Shown: piece by piece, positions 21,082-35,748 of the stretch
Position numbering within the stretch: the stretch's first letter is position 1
Layout: every line of letters begins with the position of its first letter
Assembly (NCBI RefSeq): GCF_964340395.1
Contig: NC_135570.1
Coordinates: forward strand, 12,457,822 to 12,507,821
Reading direction: 5' to 3'
Origin: Glandiceps talaboti
Taxonomy: Eukaryota; Hemichordata; Enteropneusta; Spengelidae
DNA length: 50,000 nt
Notes under the pieces: generated by a model
The model's database searches: none
What the model was told of the DNA's origin: nothing
The model's input: the letters and a program-made list of their open reading frames with translations, nothing else
Program-made: the position numbers and the translations under genes

Positions 21082-24000
21082 GGCATTGTACATTGCTAGT
21101 GATAACAATAAGAGGGTTCAATCATCGATGAGATGGAAGTACACCACAGACAAATTTAAACACGAAAGCCTGTTTTAATTTGATATGAAATGACAAGAAC
21201 TTCCTCCCAATGAGGTTGCATTCCAAACATTTTATTTCTACGTTTCGGTCCTCAACAGTACACAGAATGTCTATGCAACAAACGAAAGGAACTGAGTATA
21301 AACTAAGCACAAGTAATGGGACACTTACAGTCACATGTCCCTCTAAAATAAAAAGACAAAAGTTCCAGAATGCTGGCATGCATTGATTGTTTAGATTATT
21401 TGGGAGCTTTAAGCGAGAGGTCCAAGATTATGTAGTGTGTAGGAATATAAATCTCACGTCGACGCACTTTACATTTGATGATGTTTCATCATTAACTTCT
21501 GCCATTTCGTAATCGCCCCTTAACACGTCCATGGCAGTCACTCACCCTAAATGTTGTTAAAATTTAATCATGTCGTATCGATAATCGCCAAGCTGATTGT
21601 CTCGACACGAACGGAAATCTCTCTCGGGCCCACAGTATAGAGACAAATCCAACGCAAAACATGATCAGATCAGTATGACTTGTTGACAAATTGAAAGCAG
21701 ACGTTGGCGAACAGAAAATTGAAAATATGCAGTGAAGTGGAAATCGATACACTAGCTATGTATCCATTTGATGGTTTCCCATGTTATAAGATATAGATTC
21801 TTAGTTCTCATAACTTTTTACACATTTTTTAAGTGTAAAAATCTGTCTAATTGTTCTCATGATAAAATATCGACTGGTGTCATGCTACAATGGCCCAGTG
21901 CACTGTTCACTCATTTGACATGCACAGGGAGCATATATCGTACACGTAACATGTCCGGTCCATATTTATTCCGTCACAACATGGCATACAACAAACACAC
22001 ATAAGGCTTAGCCTACTGGCCTCCCTCTGGGGAGATTTACTCTTTTTACAGGAAAAATCTTTAGACTTAAATACACAACCCAATAAATTGTGTATTATTT
22101 TTTCTGACACATAGGAATCGTTGTTTATAAATTATGTTAGCTTGTATGGAAATTCATTTATTTTTCTAAACTGAAAGAAAAGTTACCACACTTTGGAGAG
22201 CGTATATCGTAATATCATGTTTAAATAGTTTTTCAATGTGAAAACTTTGCTAAGAGAACTCAACGAATGCTTCCTCTCCTAAAGAAGTGAACTTTTTTGA
22301 TAGCATATTGAAACTAATCAAGAATGAATTTACTGTAATTTTTACTGAGCGTTTTCTGTCAATGGAAATCTGGAAAGCAAAGATTGGCGAGCACATGAAT
22401 GTCACTCTTTGAACATCCACTAAACATCACAAAATGCAACAAAATGTGGCTCACCTCAGCGTAGACCAATAGAAAGGTCGGATATTATAGTTCAGAGGTC
22501 GTAAATCTACAAGGGAAATGTTCTTGTAATAGCTGCAATTCCTTCCAGCTATGCTATACGAAACGCAGTCATTAATCATTTCTCAGGAGTGCTAACGTGT
22601 ACATCTCTGATGAGTCAAGCCATATTGACTGTATGTTATGATTAGCTGGAGCAGAGGATTTCAATATGGTTTGAATGATTACAGTGGTGCCTATTCCTGC
22701 CCTTATACGGTTTGCACTCTTGTGAGTCGCAGCTGATATTAATATAATACACATTCGATGCACATTGTTATGAAGTTTGTCAAACAAACAAAAAACATCC
22801 ACTTAATCCAAAATCAGATTAAATCTACTGCCATCAGCTCCATGTAAGTATAACAATTACATAGTTAAAAAAAATAAAACTTGCGTAATATTTTACGTCA
22901 TATAGTGATCTCATATCGGCACGTGTCGTCAGATTTTATAGAAATCCTCGCTATATTGAAAGATGTCCTCAGATCCGATTTATGCGAACTAAAATATGCT
23001 AATACATCTTTCTTTACATCCTATGTGTAAGACTATTAAGCTTTCCGGTTTTAACTTTTTGAGAGTGTTGTAGCGGATGTTTGTATTACAAAAAAGTACG
23101 CAAGGTGACGTAATCTAAATCTTCATCTTTATTATTTTCTTCTAAAGCGCATTGCATTAAAAATAATCACAATGCTATACAACTGACAGGAAAAACAAAC
23201 AAACATATAAATGACAACAAAGAAGTACTATTTGAAAAACTGTTAAAATTGTTCCGATATTATTATGTCTACATGTAGAAGTCAAATTTTGCAAAAAATT
23301 TGGTCTGGGTTATACTGAGTATGGTCGGTCAGTCATTGAGATCGGTTGACGATATTTGTGAGTTTTATAGAGAGGCTTGTGGCAAAGGTTGCCAATACTT
23401 CTACGAGTTTTCGATCAAATGAATTCGGGTCAGCTATAAAACCAATCTCGTGCTGGGTAAAGTTTACATGAAAAGAAAACTGATATGGATGTGGTATGTA
23501 GTACGCGGCGAGGTCCTCAAGCAAGACTTATTCAATTTTTACACTGGCGAACTTTGTCATCTTTGGACCTAGTAAAATCCTATTTCTCATCATATAATAG
23601 GGTTTTTTTGCAAGTGTTTTTGTTTTTCAGCTTGTCGTGGCGCCGTTGAACAAACGTCAGCATTTTAGCCAAGTTTTGCACTTATAGTGCGTTCTAAACG
23701 AATCCCCGTAATTGTTTGACATAGGACCTATTTTAATCACATGGCTTTTAGCAAACGTATCTTGGTAATGACCAACGCAGTCGTGAAAATGACATTTTCT
23801 CGTTTTAATGGTGTTTCTGACTACTTAGTCAGCAAATTCTGTAACGCTTGCTGCCATTATGTATAAAGTACACTCTGTTCTCAGTCACTTAATTTACCTT
23901 GCTTCATAAGATTTCTGATAAGACGATTGTACACTGAAATGGTTGGATCAATCATGCATACCTTTATTTTAAGATACATTTCTCTGTTTCACGGTATTTG

Positions 24001-24518
24001 TAGTGTTTGTATCCATTCCACACCACGGCAAACCATGGATAGATAGTCTTCCCATCAAACTCAAAATAAACGAACTTTCTCGAGGCAGCTTCCACTAATG
24101 TTCACGTACAGACTGACGGATATTACATACCTTGCAGACGATTATTTACTCCGTGAAACTGATACTGATTGTCGTCAAACGATCTATAGGATATCTCGTG
24201 ACAAGTTCTCCCAAACAACTGCAAATCCGTTCGATAAGTATAAATGCCCACAGGATGTTACACGCTAACGTCACAGTCGCATTCGGCAATGTTATCATCC
24301 ATTAGTCTAGCAAAATCTTTTGGGCAATTTGTCGTTTCGAATCAGCATTATATTTCGGAAAGGATTCCGGATGATTATGAATTCAATAAATTGGCACAAT
24401 CAGTGATCTAATATAATGATGTCTGCATTGCTTAGAAAACGATAATTTACTGATCAATATAGCTGAAATAGAAATGTAGGGTTGGTTAGATAGCTTTCTC
24501 TTAATAAATGTTCGTAAC
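21082..24518. other. Long non-coding stretch
   Basis: No supported gene. The minus frame at 21122-21379 is hydrophobic and Cys-rich but unrecognised; frames at 21768-22110, 22572-22802 and 23333-23524 are also unrecognised. No tandem array was seen. Confidence 0.45.
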
Positions 24519-24648
24519 ATGGTAGGACATAGACGTTTGAGTGCTCCATCACTTTTACAGTTTTTATCATGCTCTGTACTCTATATACAATATAATAAGT
24601 CTCAGTCGAAGACGTACCCCATCTGTTTTGATATAGTGTTTTTTTCAG
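24519..24648 (+). CDS. Candidate first coding exon ending at a consensus donor, unknown
   Basis: ATG at 24519 has A at -3 and G at +4. The frame runs for 43 codons to TTTTTTTCAG|GTAAGTGTG, a full consensus donor at 24649. Residues 9-20 (APSLLQFLSCSV) are hydrophobic and could be part of a signal peptide, preceded by basic residues (HRR). The T-run before the donor is unusual for an exon end and looks more like an acceptor, so chance is quite possible. The next exon was not found. Confidence 0.15.
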
Positions 24649-24782
24649 GTAAGTGTGATCGCCATACAGTCAAACTATACATGAGCATCAAGATAATTTG
24701 CATAATGCTATCTACGCGTTTGAATTTAAAGACAACCACATTCAAAAACTATCAAGCATGTGAACAGGGTTGATTATAACGT

Positions 24783-25440
24783 TTGACTACTTTAGTCAAA
24801 GTCAAGGTCAAATCTATAATACCAGAACAAACACTATATCTGGTATTATGTGGACAAACACTTAAACTAAGTCTCTATATATTATTTCTAATGAGCTAAG
24901 ATACAAAGTCACGATTTTAACAACAAATACAAATAATATTCTATGTTACCTTTCCACAAGAGCTTTAAACAAATATGACACGCCTTGAATGTTGCCATAT
25001 GCCAAAAATAGATCGATATTAACATTTGACCTTGAAGGTAAAGCACAAGGTCAAATTTAATGGTACCATTGGATAGATCACATCTGATAGTATAGGGTAG
25101 ACCACGTGTCTCTAGTTCCTTAGCTATTGTGCGAATAGTTGACTTTAATAAACAAATTAATGTCCGCCCTTCCTCCAAATTTGAATTCATAGTGATGTTA
25201 AAGATCGTATATATGCCCAATATGGTATGTCACCTCTGTACCAAGTTTGAATGAATTTGGACCCATCGTGTCAGAGATACACGTGCAAATGGACGCACGC
25301 ACGGACGGCCGACGGAACCAAACGTAGTACCCCCTTCGAGAAATTCCCATTCGGTGAAAATTGAACAGGCGTTTTTTGGAATTCTGTCTATTTTCTCATC
25401 TATGGTGAGAATGCTTACAATTGCAAACCCTGGCACATGG
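24783..25440 (-). mobile_element. Dispersed non-autonomous repeat with AAGGTCA sites
   Basis: The left part has two perfect hairpins: TTTGACT/AGTCAAA (24783-24801) and ATAATACCAGA/TCTGGTATTAT (24816-24849). The middle has an inverted pair ATTTGACCTTG/CAAGGTCAAAT (25024-25056). The right part (25226-25340) reads 'accaagtttgaatgaatttgga ... gtcagagatacacgtgcaaatgg', then ACGCACGCACGGACGG, then 'accaaacgtagtacccccttcg'. That order is typical of a repeat widespread in molluscs and other marine invertebrates (recalled pattern). Ends and target-site duplications were not resolved. Confidence 0.5.
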
Positions 25441-26050
25441 CCAGGTTACTGAAACAAACAACTCCTGTAACTGTATTATCTTTAAATTGACCAAGACATC
25501 TGGTTCCTCGTTTGTTTATTTTTATATTACAATGTTCTTAAGTAAATGAAACTAAAGTTAAAGCCACTCTTTCCTCAAACCACCCAACCAACCACCAGAC
25601 CAACCATGCAGTCAGTTAACTCGTCCCTATTTCAAGAAAACATTTTTTCTCATATAACCGATATACGAAAGTGGAGTGATTTTTTTCAAGACTGACAGAT
25701 ATGTAAATAAAATGTCATAATACCTCACGTACAAATGAAACATTATCTAGTACATAAAAATGATGTATTATAGAGAACTGCATGTTGAAACTACATAAAC
25801 GGTTTCTTCATACAAGGCAGCTAAACAAGGTAGCTAAAAACATGGACGTACAAAGCATATCCTTCAACTATAATCGCGGTCTAGCTATTCGTACATTGGT
25901 TTAATGTATATTCGTAAATAGTCAAGGTATAGGTAAAGGGTATTGTTATCTTTGACATGCATTTTACACGATATCAATTGCTTCAGCATGTTAAACAATA
26001 CATATATAAATCTAATATAAAAACATAATATAAAATATAATATACTATAA
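25441..26050. other. Featureless AT-rich stretch
   Basis: No gene or repeat recognised. Confidence 0.55.
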
Positions 26051-26190
26051 TGTAATATAATATAATATAATATAATATAATATAACATAACATAACATAA
26101 CATAACATAACATAACATAACATAACATAACATAATATAATATAATATAATATAATATAATATAATATAATATAATATAATATAATGTAA
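26051..26190. repeat. (TATAA)n with an internal (CATAA)n block
   Basis: About 6 TATAA units, then about 10 CATAA units (roughly 26085-26133), then about 11 TATAA units. One base distinguishes the inner block, so a single T-to-C change appears to have been copied through the middle of the array. Confidence 0.95.
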
Positions 26191-27010
26191 AAACATAGAT
26201 TGTAATTTTAGTGACTGGGATTTCATGTATGTGTTCTATGCAGATACAAAACAGCTTGGCTGATACTTTATCAGAACTACTAAATCCAAGGTGTATAAAT
26301 AACGAGGCAACATTAGATAACAGTGAACGTGCTGTACATATAACGATGGCGCTTAATAAAACTCCTGAGAAAAAGTTCTAATGACGCAACATGTGTTTGT
26401 TATGATACAAAAACACTTTGCGAACGATTCTATTACTGATATGTACTAACAGAAGTACTTGGAAAAAACAGAAACGTTCTATAAAAATGTTACTGTAAGA
26501 GTGAAGACAGCTATAATATTGATTAGAACTCTCCAATAACACAACGGTATTTCCTTAAATATAACGATCGATTTGTCGACTGGGTGACGTAGTAAAGGTT
26601 TTGCGGAAATAGACTATTCAGAACAAGTATTGAAGACTATTGAAGAATTGAAAGAAGTAGCTTAAAATCACACACAAAACAACATTTTTGAATTAAGATC
26701 TAGAATTTATTGATTAGTCATGACAACTATACTTCCTGTCTCTTTCAGCTCGAACGCGTAGGACTGAATACAGTATGTTTTTGTACTAATGAACGCTGAG
26801 AATGCGCTCTCTCTTTTTTAACAGAATGGGCAAAGTAGATTCGTTTTCTTCGGAATTTTTTTTTCAAATTTGCTAAATATCATCACAATGTAACACCTGG
26901 ATCTCGTCAAAGATATTTAATTGGCAAGTGTACTATTGTATGAAAGCAAAAGCCAAAGCAATGAAGGTTTTCTGTACAATGCTAACGTTCTAAAAAATGT
27001 TGTAACATAA
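26191..27010. other. Featureless AT-rich stretch
   Basis: No gene or repeat recognised. Confidence 0.5.
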
Positions 27011-27053
27011 TTACCTCCGCCAAAGGAGGTTATACGGAGTTCTGTTTTCACCA

Positions 27054-27091
<38 letters not shown>

Positions 27092-27260
27092 CTGTCTGTC
27101 TGTAAGATATTATAAGAAGTTATGAATGCATTTAGATGACATCAAGGAAAGATTCCCTTTGGGATAATGACAAATTGATGAGACGTTCATGGAGATTCAT
27201 AAATACTATGACAACCAAAATAGGCTTTTTAATTTATTATATCAAAACATAGCTTTGGAT
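27011..27260 (+). mobile_element. Dispersed repeat: CCTCC/GGAGG hairpin followed by (TGTC)n
   Basis: ACCTCC-GCCAAA-GGAGGT (27013-27030) is a perfect short hairpin. It is followed by GAGTTCTGTTTTCACC and about 12 TGTC units (27054-27103, one TCCG variant). A 'CTCCGCCAAGGAGGTTATGTTTTCACC' word leading into a simple repeat is familiar from many marine invertebrate genomes (recalled). The right end is uncertain and may reach 27260 or beyond. Confidence 0.55.
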
Positions 27261-27796
27261 CAAACCTTGAGAAGAGATTGATGTTGAGGTAAGAACCACT
27301 TAGCTTGATTTTGATTGAGATCCATTGTTAATACCTTGACAACCAAAAATAAGTGCCCATGGGTCTATGTTTCTCAAGATATCAGCTCGAAGTACATCAC
27401 CAGAAACACATGTTGTTGTATTCAATGTATCAAGACTGAAAAACACGACATTCGAACTCTTTGCCAAACAGTGTCACAGCGTCACATAAATTCCATGTTA
27501 AGCTGGTCGAAAGTTCCTGGTATCAAAGAGTCATATGGATATAGTGGTTACCATGGCAACCGAACTAGTATAATTGAAAAACAGCAATCCTTTTTTTTTG
27601 TTTAAATGAGACATATGGCATATAATTTCGCATAAGTCTATAACAATATATAAACATATATTAAATGCACATCTGTCCACAATGGCTTCACTTGTAGTTG
27701 TAAAAATGACACAGGCTGTAAATGTGTAGTCTTCCATGTGGATGAGAAGTAGACTTTACTCCCAGCTATCTTTTATGATATATATTGATCATACAT
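27261..27796. other. Non-coding stretch containing an X-box match
   Basis: A plus-strand frame (27315-27605) spans the X-box but has no recognisable domain. GAG|GTAAGA at 27289 is donor-like without a convincing exon. Confidence 0.45.
27547..27560 (+). promoter_or_regulatory. Consensus RFX X-box
   Basis: GTTACCATGGCAAC matches the RFX consensus GTTRCCATGGYAAC at every position and is flanked by G and C, extending the symmetry to GG...CC. RFX factors bind such sites near ciliary gene promoters in animals. No gene start is evident within a few hundred bases, so function is inferred from the motif alone. Confidence 0.4.
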
Positions 27797-27932
27797 TTTG
27801 TCTCTTAGTCCGTTTCTCGCTCTGTCTCTCTCTGTATGTCTGACTGTCTCTATTTCTATCTCTATCTCTGTCTCTCGCTCTGTCTGTCTGTCTGTCTGTC
27901 TATCTGTCTCTGTCTCTGTCAGTATGTCTGTC

Positions 27933-27966
<34 letters not shown>

Positions 27967-28006
27967 CTTCCCTCTCTATCTGTGTCTCTGTGTCTCTCTG
28001 TCTCTC
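27797..28006. repeat. Mixed (TCTG)n/(TCTC)n pyrimidine array
   Basis: Interleaved TCTG, TCTC, TATC and TCTGTC units across about 210 bases, with almost no purine other than G in TCTG. Frames on both strands here are translations of the repeat. Confidence 0.93.
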
Positions 28007-30227
28007 AATGTATGACAATCCAAACCAATACTTCTTAAGAATTGTAGGCTACTACCATTAAGTATTGAAATAAAGAAACTATTTCCGCACAAGTCTTGAA
28101 AATACTACAAAGTGTTACTTCCTCATGCAGAACGAGAAATGTTATTATTTATACATCCTGCTGTTAATCCTTTTTAAGAACTGTCTTTCCGGAACAAGGA
28201 AATGTTTGCTACATCTAACACGCAAATTTTCATGGACGTATTTTTAGATCGTACAATTGGCAGGCTTCAAAGGGAATATTAAACCGATTCTATTCCGGAA
28301 ATGTTTTTATTAAAACATTTTCTAAGAGTCCTTTCGTCATTTACGGTCTTACATGCTTAATACGGATGTGTTCTGAATTACATTATGTGTGCCTTTCCGT
28401 TTTTGTTATATTTGACATTCCAAGCTAATCATGTGATTATGTTAACAGCTGCATGATATGACATCTTGAAAGACATTCACCTCTTCACATGTGATTATTT
28501 AGATTATTATTTTGCCTTAAACAAAACACTCCACCGCAAATGTTGAGACGGAGTATAGAGTCGAGGTTATATTAAAAAGTATATATGATGACAGCATTAC
28601 TTCAACAGCTTTAAGGTAAATTCAACTAAGGGAAATTAATGATACTGAGTGAGGATGTTTTCTGCCCGAATGCCCCACTGATAATCTCTCCTTTGATCTC
28701 CTGACAGTCACATTAATAAGCACTCACCAATGCATTCAAAGTCACATTAACAAGTTTTCGTGAAATGAATGTAACCATACCAATTATAGCGTCTAGGCTT
28801 TAAAGGATAGTTAGGCTTATCCCATGGCCAGGAAATTTGAACAACTAATGTTTTACTGAACAAGATATTTGAAGGTATGTACTTTATTCTCCAGTATAAA
28901 TGAATTAAATGTTTACATAATGACAAGAAGATTTACAAAATTGCATGAATGGAAGCACACGATAACTCAGATCTAATAATGGAAAGCCGGAGGTGTTTGT
29001 TCTTCCTGGGGAAAGCATACAGTGATGTTTACGTTGACTTGTAATGTCCATTCTACTACTTCTCTTGCCTGATCATTTCAAAGCTTTGTATTATGCTAAA
29101 TGGTAAGTCATATAAACTGTTATGTGAACACTTGGCATGCATTGTCGTTGGATGCTTGTCGTTGGGGGCATATATCAAAGGGGTGAGACAGATACAAATT
29201 ACGTTAGATTTAGTCTTAGCCTTCTAGATTGTAAGGCCCCTTGTTAAGTTACACACAGTGAAATTAGATGCTCACAATGCACATTACTCTAGGGTATATA
29301 TAAATCTCTTGAAATTGTGAATTTCAACTTTTCACACCGAGATGCAATGTTTTTAATCTTGTAATCTCTGTTGAAACATTAAACCCTATGGTGAAAATAT
29401 GTCTGAATATGGCCTTTTCATCATCAAACCCTGCCTTGGAATAAATGTTTTGATAAGAAAAATTGATACAAAACTCCTATATGCTTTCATCCCATTCATG
29501 AATTAATTACGTCATACTATTTATAGTGAAACAATATTCATGTCATGAAATATATAAATATATGAAATATGATATCTTTCGTACGCTCAATATTCAATAT
29601 TGCAGTATTATGAAGTAATCGTACACCTCTATCCTTCAAACGCCAGAATCGATGTCTGATAGTTAAAACATTGCTGTTTGTGAATTTAAGCTTCGAAATT
29701 TTATTGTAAGTAACACAATGGTCATATTTTACAACGTTATCTCTTTTTCTTAACAGAGATTGTGCTAAACGCAATGTCATTTCCTGTACGGATTTCCCAC
29801 AAACCCTTGCAGGTAATCCCAAAAACTAATGATAGAGCAAATGTAAGTGCAATATGGATTGTTTACAAGATTCCAAAGTTTCGTAAGTTACCAAGGTGCT
29901 ATATTAACAATCAAAATCATATTTGGGTTCATAGTAGCAATCAGTGTACTGAACGCAGAACTAAGCCTGACTGAACCATTCCTTTGATTTTCTAAGGAAG
30001 ATATGTCAGAAACGAATGTAGTTTTCATGAACAAGACTTTCTACTTGATGAGGTTATATATTTGAATGGTTATGTTGACAAGGGTAAGAAATACACTAGG
30101 CTAAAGGACAGCTTGTAATTCAAAGAATCAATCTATGAACCTAAATGCTAATAAGATGATTGTCCTTTGTAATGTTGAACTTTGATTTGTAATTACTGAA
30201 TGCATTAATTCTTGCAACCGTACTCTT
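28007..30227. other. Non-coding stretch
   Basis: No gene is supported apart from the weak exon candidate at 29757-29812. Donor-like ATG|GTAAGT at about 29102 has no convincing exon. Confidence 0.5.
29757..29812 (+). other. Small exon-like segment with acceptor and donor
   Basis: A pyrimidine-rich acceptor (CTCTTTTTCTTAACAG, ending 29756) and CTTGCAG|GTAATC (donor at 29813) bracket 56 bp. Two plus frames are open: one gives DCAKRNVISCTDFPQTLA and the other continues into a longer frame. I do not recognise either. It is short enough to be chance. Confidence 0.15.
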
Positions 30228-32880
<2,653 letters not shown>

Positions 32881-32900
32881 GTGATCACGTGATCACGTGA
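32881..32900. promoter_or_regulatory. Two overlapping 16 bp palindromes carrying twin E-boxes
   Basis: GTGATCACGTGATCAC (32881-32896) and TCACGTGATCACGTGA (32885-32900) are both perfect palindromes. They contain CACGTG at 32886-32891 and 32894-32899, each inside TCACGTGA, the preferred core of USF/MITF-type bHLH-ZIP factors. CACCTG follows at 32902. The 8 bp spacing could allow two dimers. No nearby promoter is recognised. Confidence 0.4.
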
Positions 32901-33239
32901 CCACCTGACTACAACTACTGCGATAAGAACCCATCAAGACGATGAAGACAAATTATTTACTGTGGAAGCAATAGGGCACTGTGTTGTTATTTTTCAATTG
33001 AATTTACAAGGTCCCAGTCCCAAAAGTACTTTTGCTGGCATTTTAGGTAAATTGATTGCTCACTTGAATTACTGTACGCGTACTTGAATTCGCTGACTTG
33101 AGTGGGCACAATGTTTGCAACGAATTGATTTAATCTATTTTAGACAATATTGGGCTTAGGAACCCCAAGATGATAATGTTGACAGATTCTTCGACCCTTG
33201 ATTCATTCAATTAGGTTTTCAGAATTGATTTGTAACATG
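32901..33239. other. Featureless AT-rich stretch
   Basis: No gene or repeat recognised. Confidence 0.5.
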
Positions 33240-33345
33240 TGTCTGCCAGATTGTCTGTCTGTCTGTCATCTGTCTGTCTGTCTGTCTATATGTCTGTCTG
33301 TCTGTCAAGTTGTCTTTCTGTCCGTCAGCCTGTCTGTCCCTCCGT
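33240..33345. repeat. (TGTC)n-rich array
   Basis: TGTC units with TCAT, TATA, AAGT and CCGT interruptions. Confidence 0.93.
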
Positions 33346-33632
33346 TTTTCTACCACTCTATCCACTTCACACTCTCTCCCAACCCTCTGTCTTCGTAGTT
33401 CTGTATAGCAATATATGTGTTGTTTTGACCCTCTGGCAACGTTACCTGACTTTTGTCTCCCCATCTCTCTCGTTCTGTCTGGATAATATAGTTAGATATT
33501 TCTCGTGACACACGATTTGTATATGTACCAAATCTCTCATTGTGTCTCCCTATAAAGAATACGCATATGTGTCTGTCTGTCTGCGAAAGTAATTTGCATA
33601 TCAACCCATTCTCTCGATGTGTTTCCCTGTGT
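33346..33632. other. Pyrimidine-rich spacer between arrays
   Basis: CT-rich on the plus strand, with scattered TCTG and TCTC words. Possibly decayed microsatellite. No gene seen. Confidence 0.5.
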
Positions 33633-33773
33633 TCGTCCGTCCGTCCGTCCGTCTGTCTGCCTGCCTGCCTGCCTGCCTGCATGCGTGCGTGCGTGCGTGC
33701 ATACATGTATGTATGTATGTATGTATGTATGTATGTATGTATGTATGTATGTATGTATGTATGTCCGTCCGTC
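33633..33773. repeat. Compound microsatellite CCGT, CTGT, TGCC, GCGT, TATG, CCGT
   Basis: Blocks run GTCC (33633-33653), a few TGTC, TGCC (33657-33680), GCGT (33683-33700), TATG (about 33705-33764), then CCGT again. Neighbouring blocks mostly differ by one base. CTGCATGCG (33678-33686) marks the TGCC/GCGT junction. Confidence 0.95.
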
Positions 33774-34997
33774 TATCTCACAATTATTTATTTAACGAAA
33801 GCCTAGCGGTGCAGCTTATTCAATACACATAAGTGTTCACTCCGAATAGAATGGAAACCCAAATTCGTTGTAAATATGATGTCTTTCTTATTAAAGTAAA
33901 TGTATGAACACACTTCAAAGGTATTTATCAACTTGTACGTATCGCCAAGCGTAACGTTAACGGTCACAGCTTTGAAATAAGACCTTGACTAATACATATA
34001 GATTCCACTTGCTATATTCACGGTGTTCATACGTTCAGTTGTCGATTAACTCATACCAATAGAGAAGGGTTATCAAGGGGAGCAAGCAAGTCTTAAAATA
34101 GTTCAGTATTAAAAAGCAATCAGTGTAACCACGCCCACTGACCAAGTGTTCCAAAACACGTTAAATTACTGTTGACACAACAAATCAATAGCTGATTAAA
34201 TCTTGTACGTAATTGACGTCGCAAATGATACAATGGGTTCCATCCCCCTGTGAGTTTTAAACACTCACATGAAATATACCGCAGATCTAATCATGGGTTT
34301 TATCACGGCAGATCAAATATTCACTGTGAAAGTTGTGAATTAGATTCCTACGTTTCTGTGTACTTTTTTTCGTATTGGGATTGCGACGCGTCATATAAGG
34401 GCGTATTTATCGAAATGATATGAAGTGACTTGACGTTTGATTAAAACTTCCTTTTTGGAGCCGGTGAACCTAGGTGTATCACAGGCTAACCCTTTATGCC
34501 ATTATCTGCCCATTACTAAATCGGCTTATCCATTACTACTCGAGGACCTGACAAAAGTAATAATATTTGTATCTGCGAAGACTAAGCTTTAGGCCAGGTG
34601 AACCTTGCTTAATGACACGCATATTAATACTTGTAGGCAAGCAGTAATCACACATCATTCAATTCCTATAACAAAATTTGGAACTATAGTAACGGAGAAT
34701 AATTTGACTGTCTCTTTTTAATAGAATCTAACCTTGAATTTACGATCTGGGAAAGGGGTATTTTTGCTGGGGATGTCCTCTATGTTACGAACATAATTTA
34801 GTATATCTGTGAATACTAGCTATGCATAGTTGAGTCAATCGCAATTTTTTGTTTATATAAACATAATTTCCTTCCCTTGTTTGATTAAATGATCACACTC
34901 GTTAAAGCCAACACGAGTCGAACTAGGAATATCGAAGAATGAACAATCATTTCAAAGTCAAGGTTATTACGTGAACAATATTTTATGTAGAACTTAC
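33774..34997. other. Non-coding stretch, intronic if the minus-strand exon model holds
   Basis: No further exon recognised. TGTGAGT/ACTCACA (34249-34269) is a small perfect inverted pair. Confidence 0.45.
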
Positions 34998-35135
34998 CAG
35001 CCCGAGCTGAGATTCAACCTTCTTGGATGCAGATAGGCGAGGTTTTTTCTAGGGACGTTGTCTCCACGGCGTTGTCGACTTCTCGACATACATCTATTGA
35101 GTAAGGCTTATGCGAGGCGGCGGTAAACCTCTTTT
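34998..35135 (-). other. Candidate minus-strand exon, probably 5' UTR or non-coding
   Basis: On the minus strand, a long pyrimidine-rich acceptor (TTCTATCTTTTCTTTACG then TTGATCTTTCAG) precedes 138 bp that end in GGGCTG|GTAAGTTC, a full consensus donor. The segment contains ten CpG dinucleotides and is clearly GC-richer than its flanks. All three frames contain a stop; the longest opens at the acceptor and runs 39 codons before TGA. A leader exon or a long non-coding RNA exon fits better than an internal coding exon. Together with the signals at 35749-35868 it could be exon 2 of a minus-strand gene that continues to the left. Confidence 0.35.
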
Positions 35136-35748
35136 CTGAAAGATCAACGTAAAGAAAAGATAGAATTGCTTCTGAAATTGCACAGTAATCTTTTTGGTGG
35201 AGTTAGGCAGTCACCACAGTCATCAAAGCATCCCTATCTCACTAATAATAAGCATTCAAATCAAATATAATATTTTTTATATGAAAACGCATAAGACGAA
35301 ATATCTTAGAATGTCATTTTTGGGGAAAATATCCACATTGAAGTCAAATTATTTAGTGTGATTATTTTATTACATACGTTATTAGTAAATCTGCGATAAA
35401 GACGCCGCAACACATCTGTTCATTCTAAAGGACACATTGCACACAAAAAGGAAAAAAAATCAATCAGCTGATTCCATAGCGGATAGTTAAGGGTAATTTC
35501 TTAATGCAATCTTAAAGTCCTTTAAAAATACACTGTCCATCGACACACGAATGATAGGAGAGCTACACGTACAGATTCTCCGTCTAGTCACCACTGATAA
35601 TGTCTATTCTTAGGTGAGTGTAATCTCTGTCTTATTCAATACTGACGCACCTTATGAACAACATTACAAATCAGAAATCATATTAAAAGGCTTTCCCCGA
35701 TAACCGCAATGCGGTGTCTCACTTTGGAAAAGATACTTCATCGCTCAC
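35136..35748. other. Possible intron between the two minus-strand exon candidates
   Basis: The 613 bp stretch would start GTGAGCGATG and end TTTCAG on the minus strand. It holds no other feature apart from a plus-strand TTAG|GTGAGTG word at 35614. Confidence 0.3.

Noticed and set aside
21122-21379. Hydrophobic, Cys-rich minus-strand frame resembling a secreted or membrane protein
   Set aside because: No family recognised. Its ACT|GTAAGT donor-like site would leave only 17 codons, and the T-rich template explains the hydrophobicity.
27797-28061. Ser-Val-Cys-Leu-rich and Arg-Gln-Thr-Asp-rich frames on both strands
   Set aside because: Translations of the TCTG/TCTC pyrimidine array.
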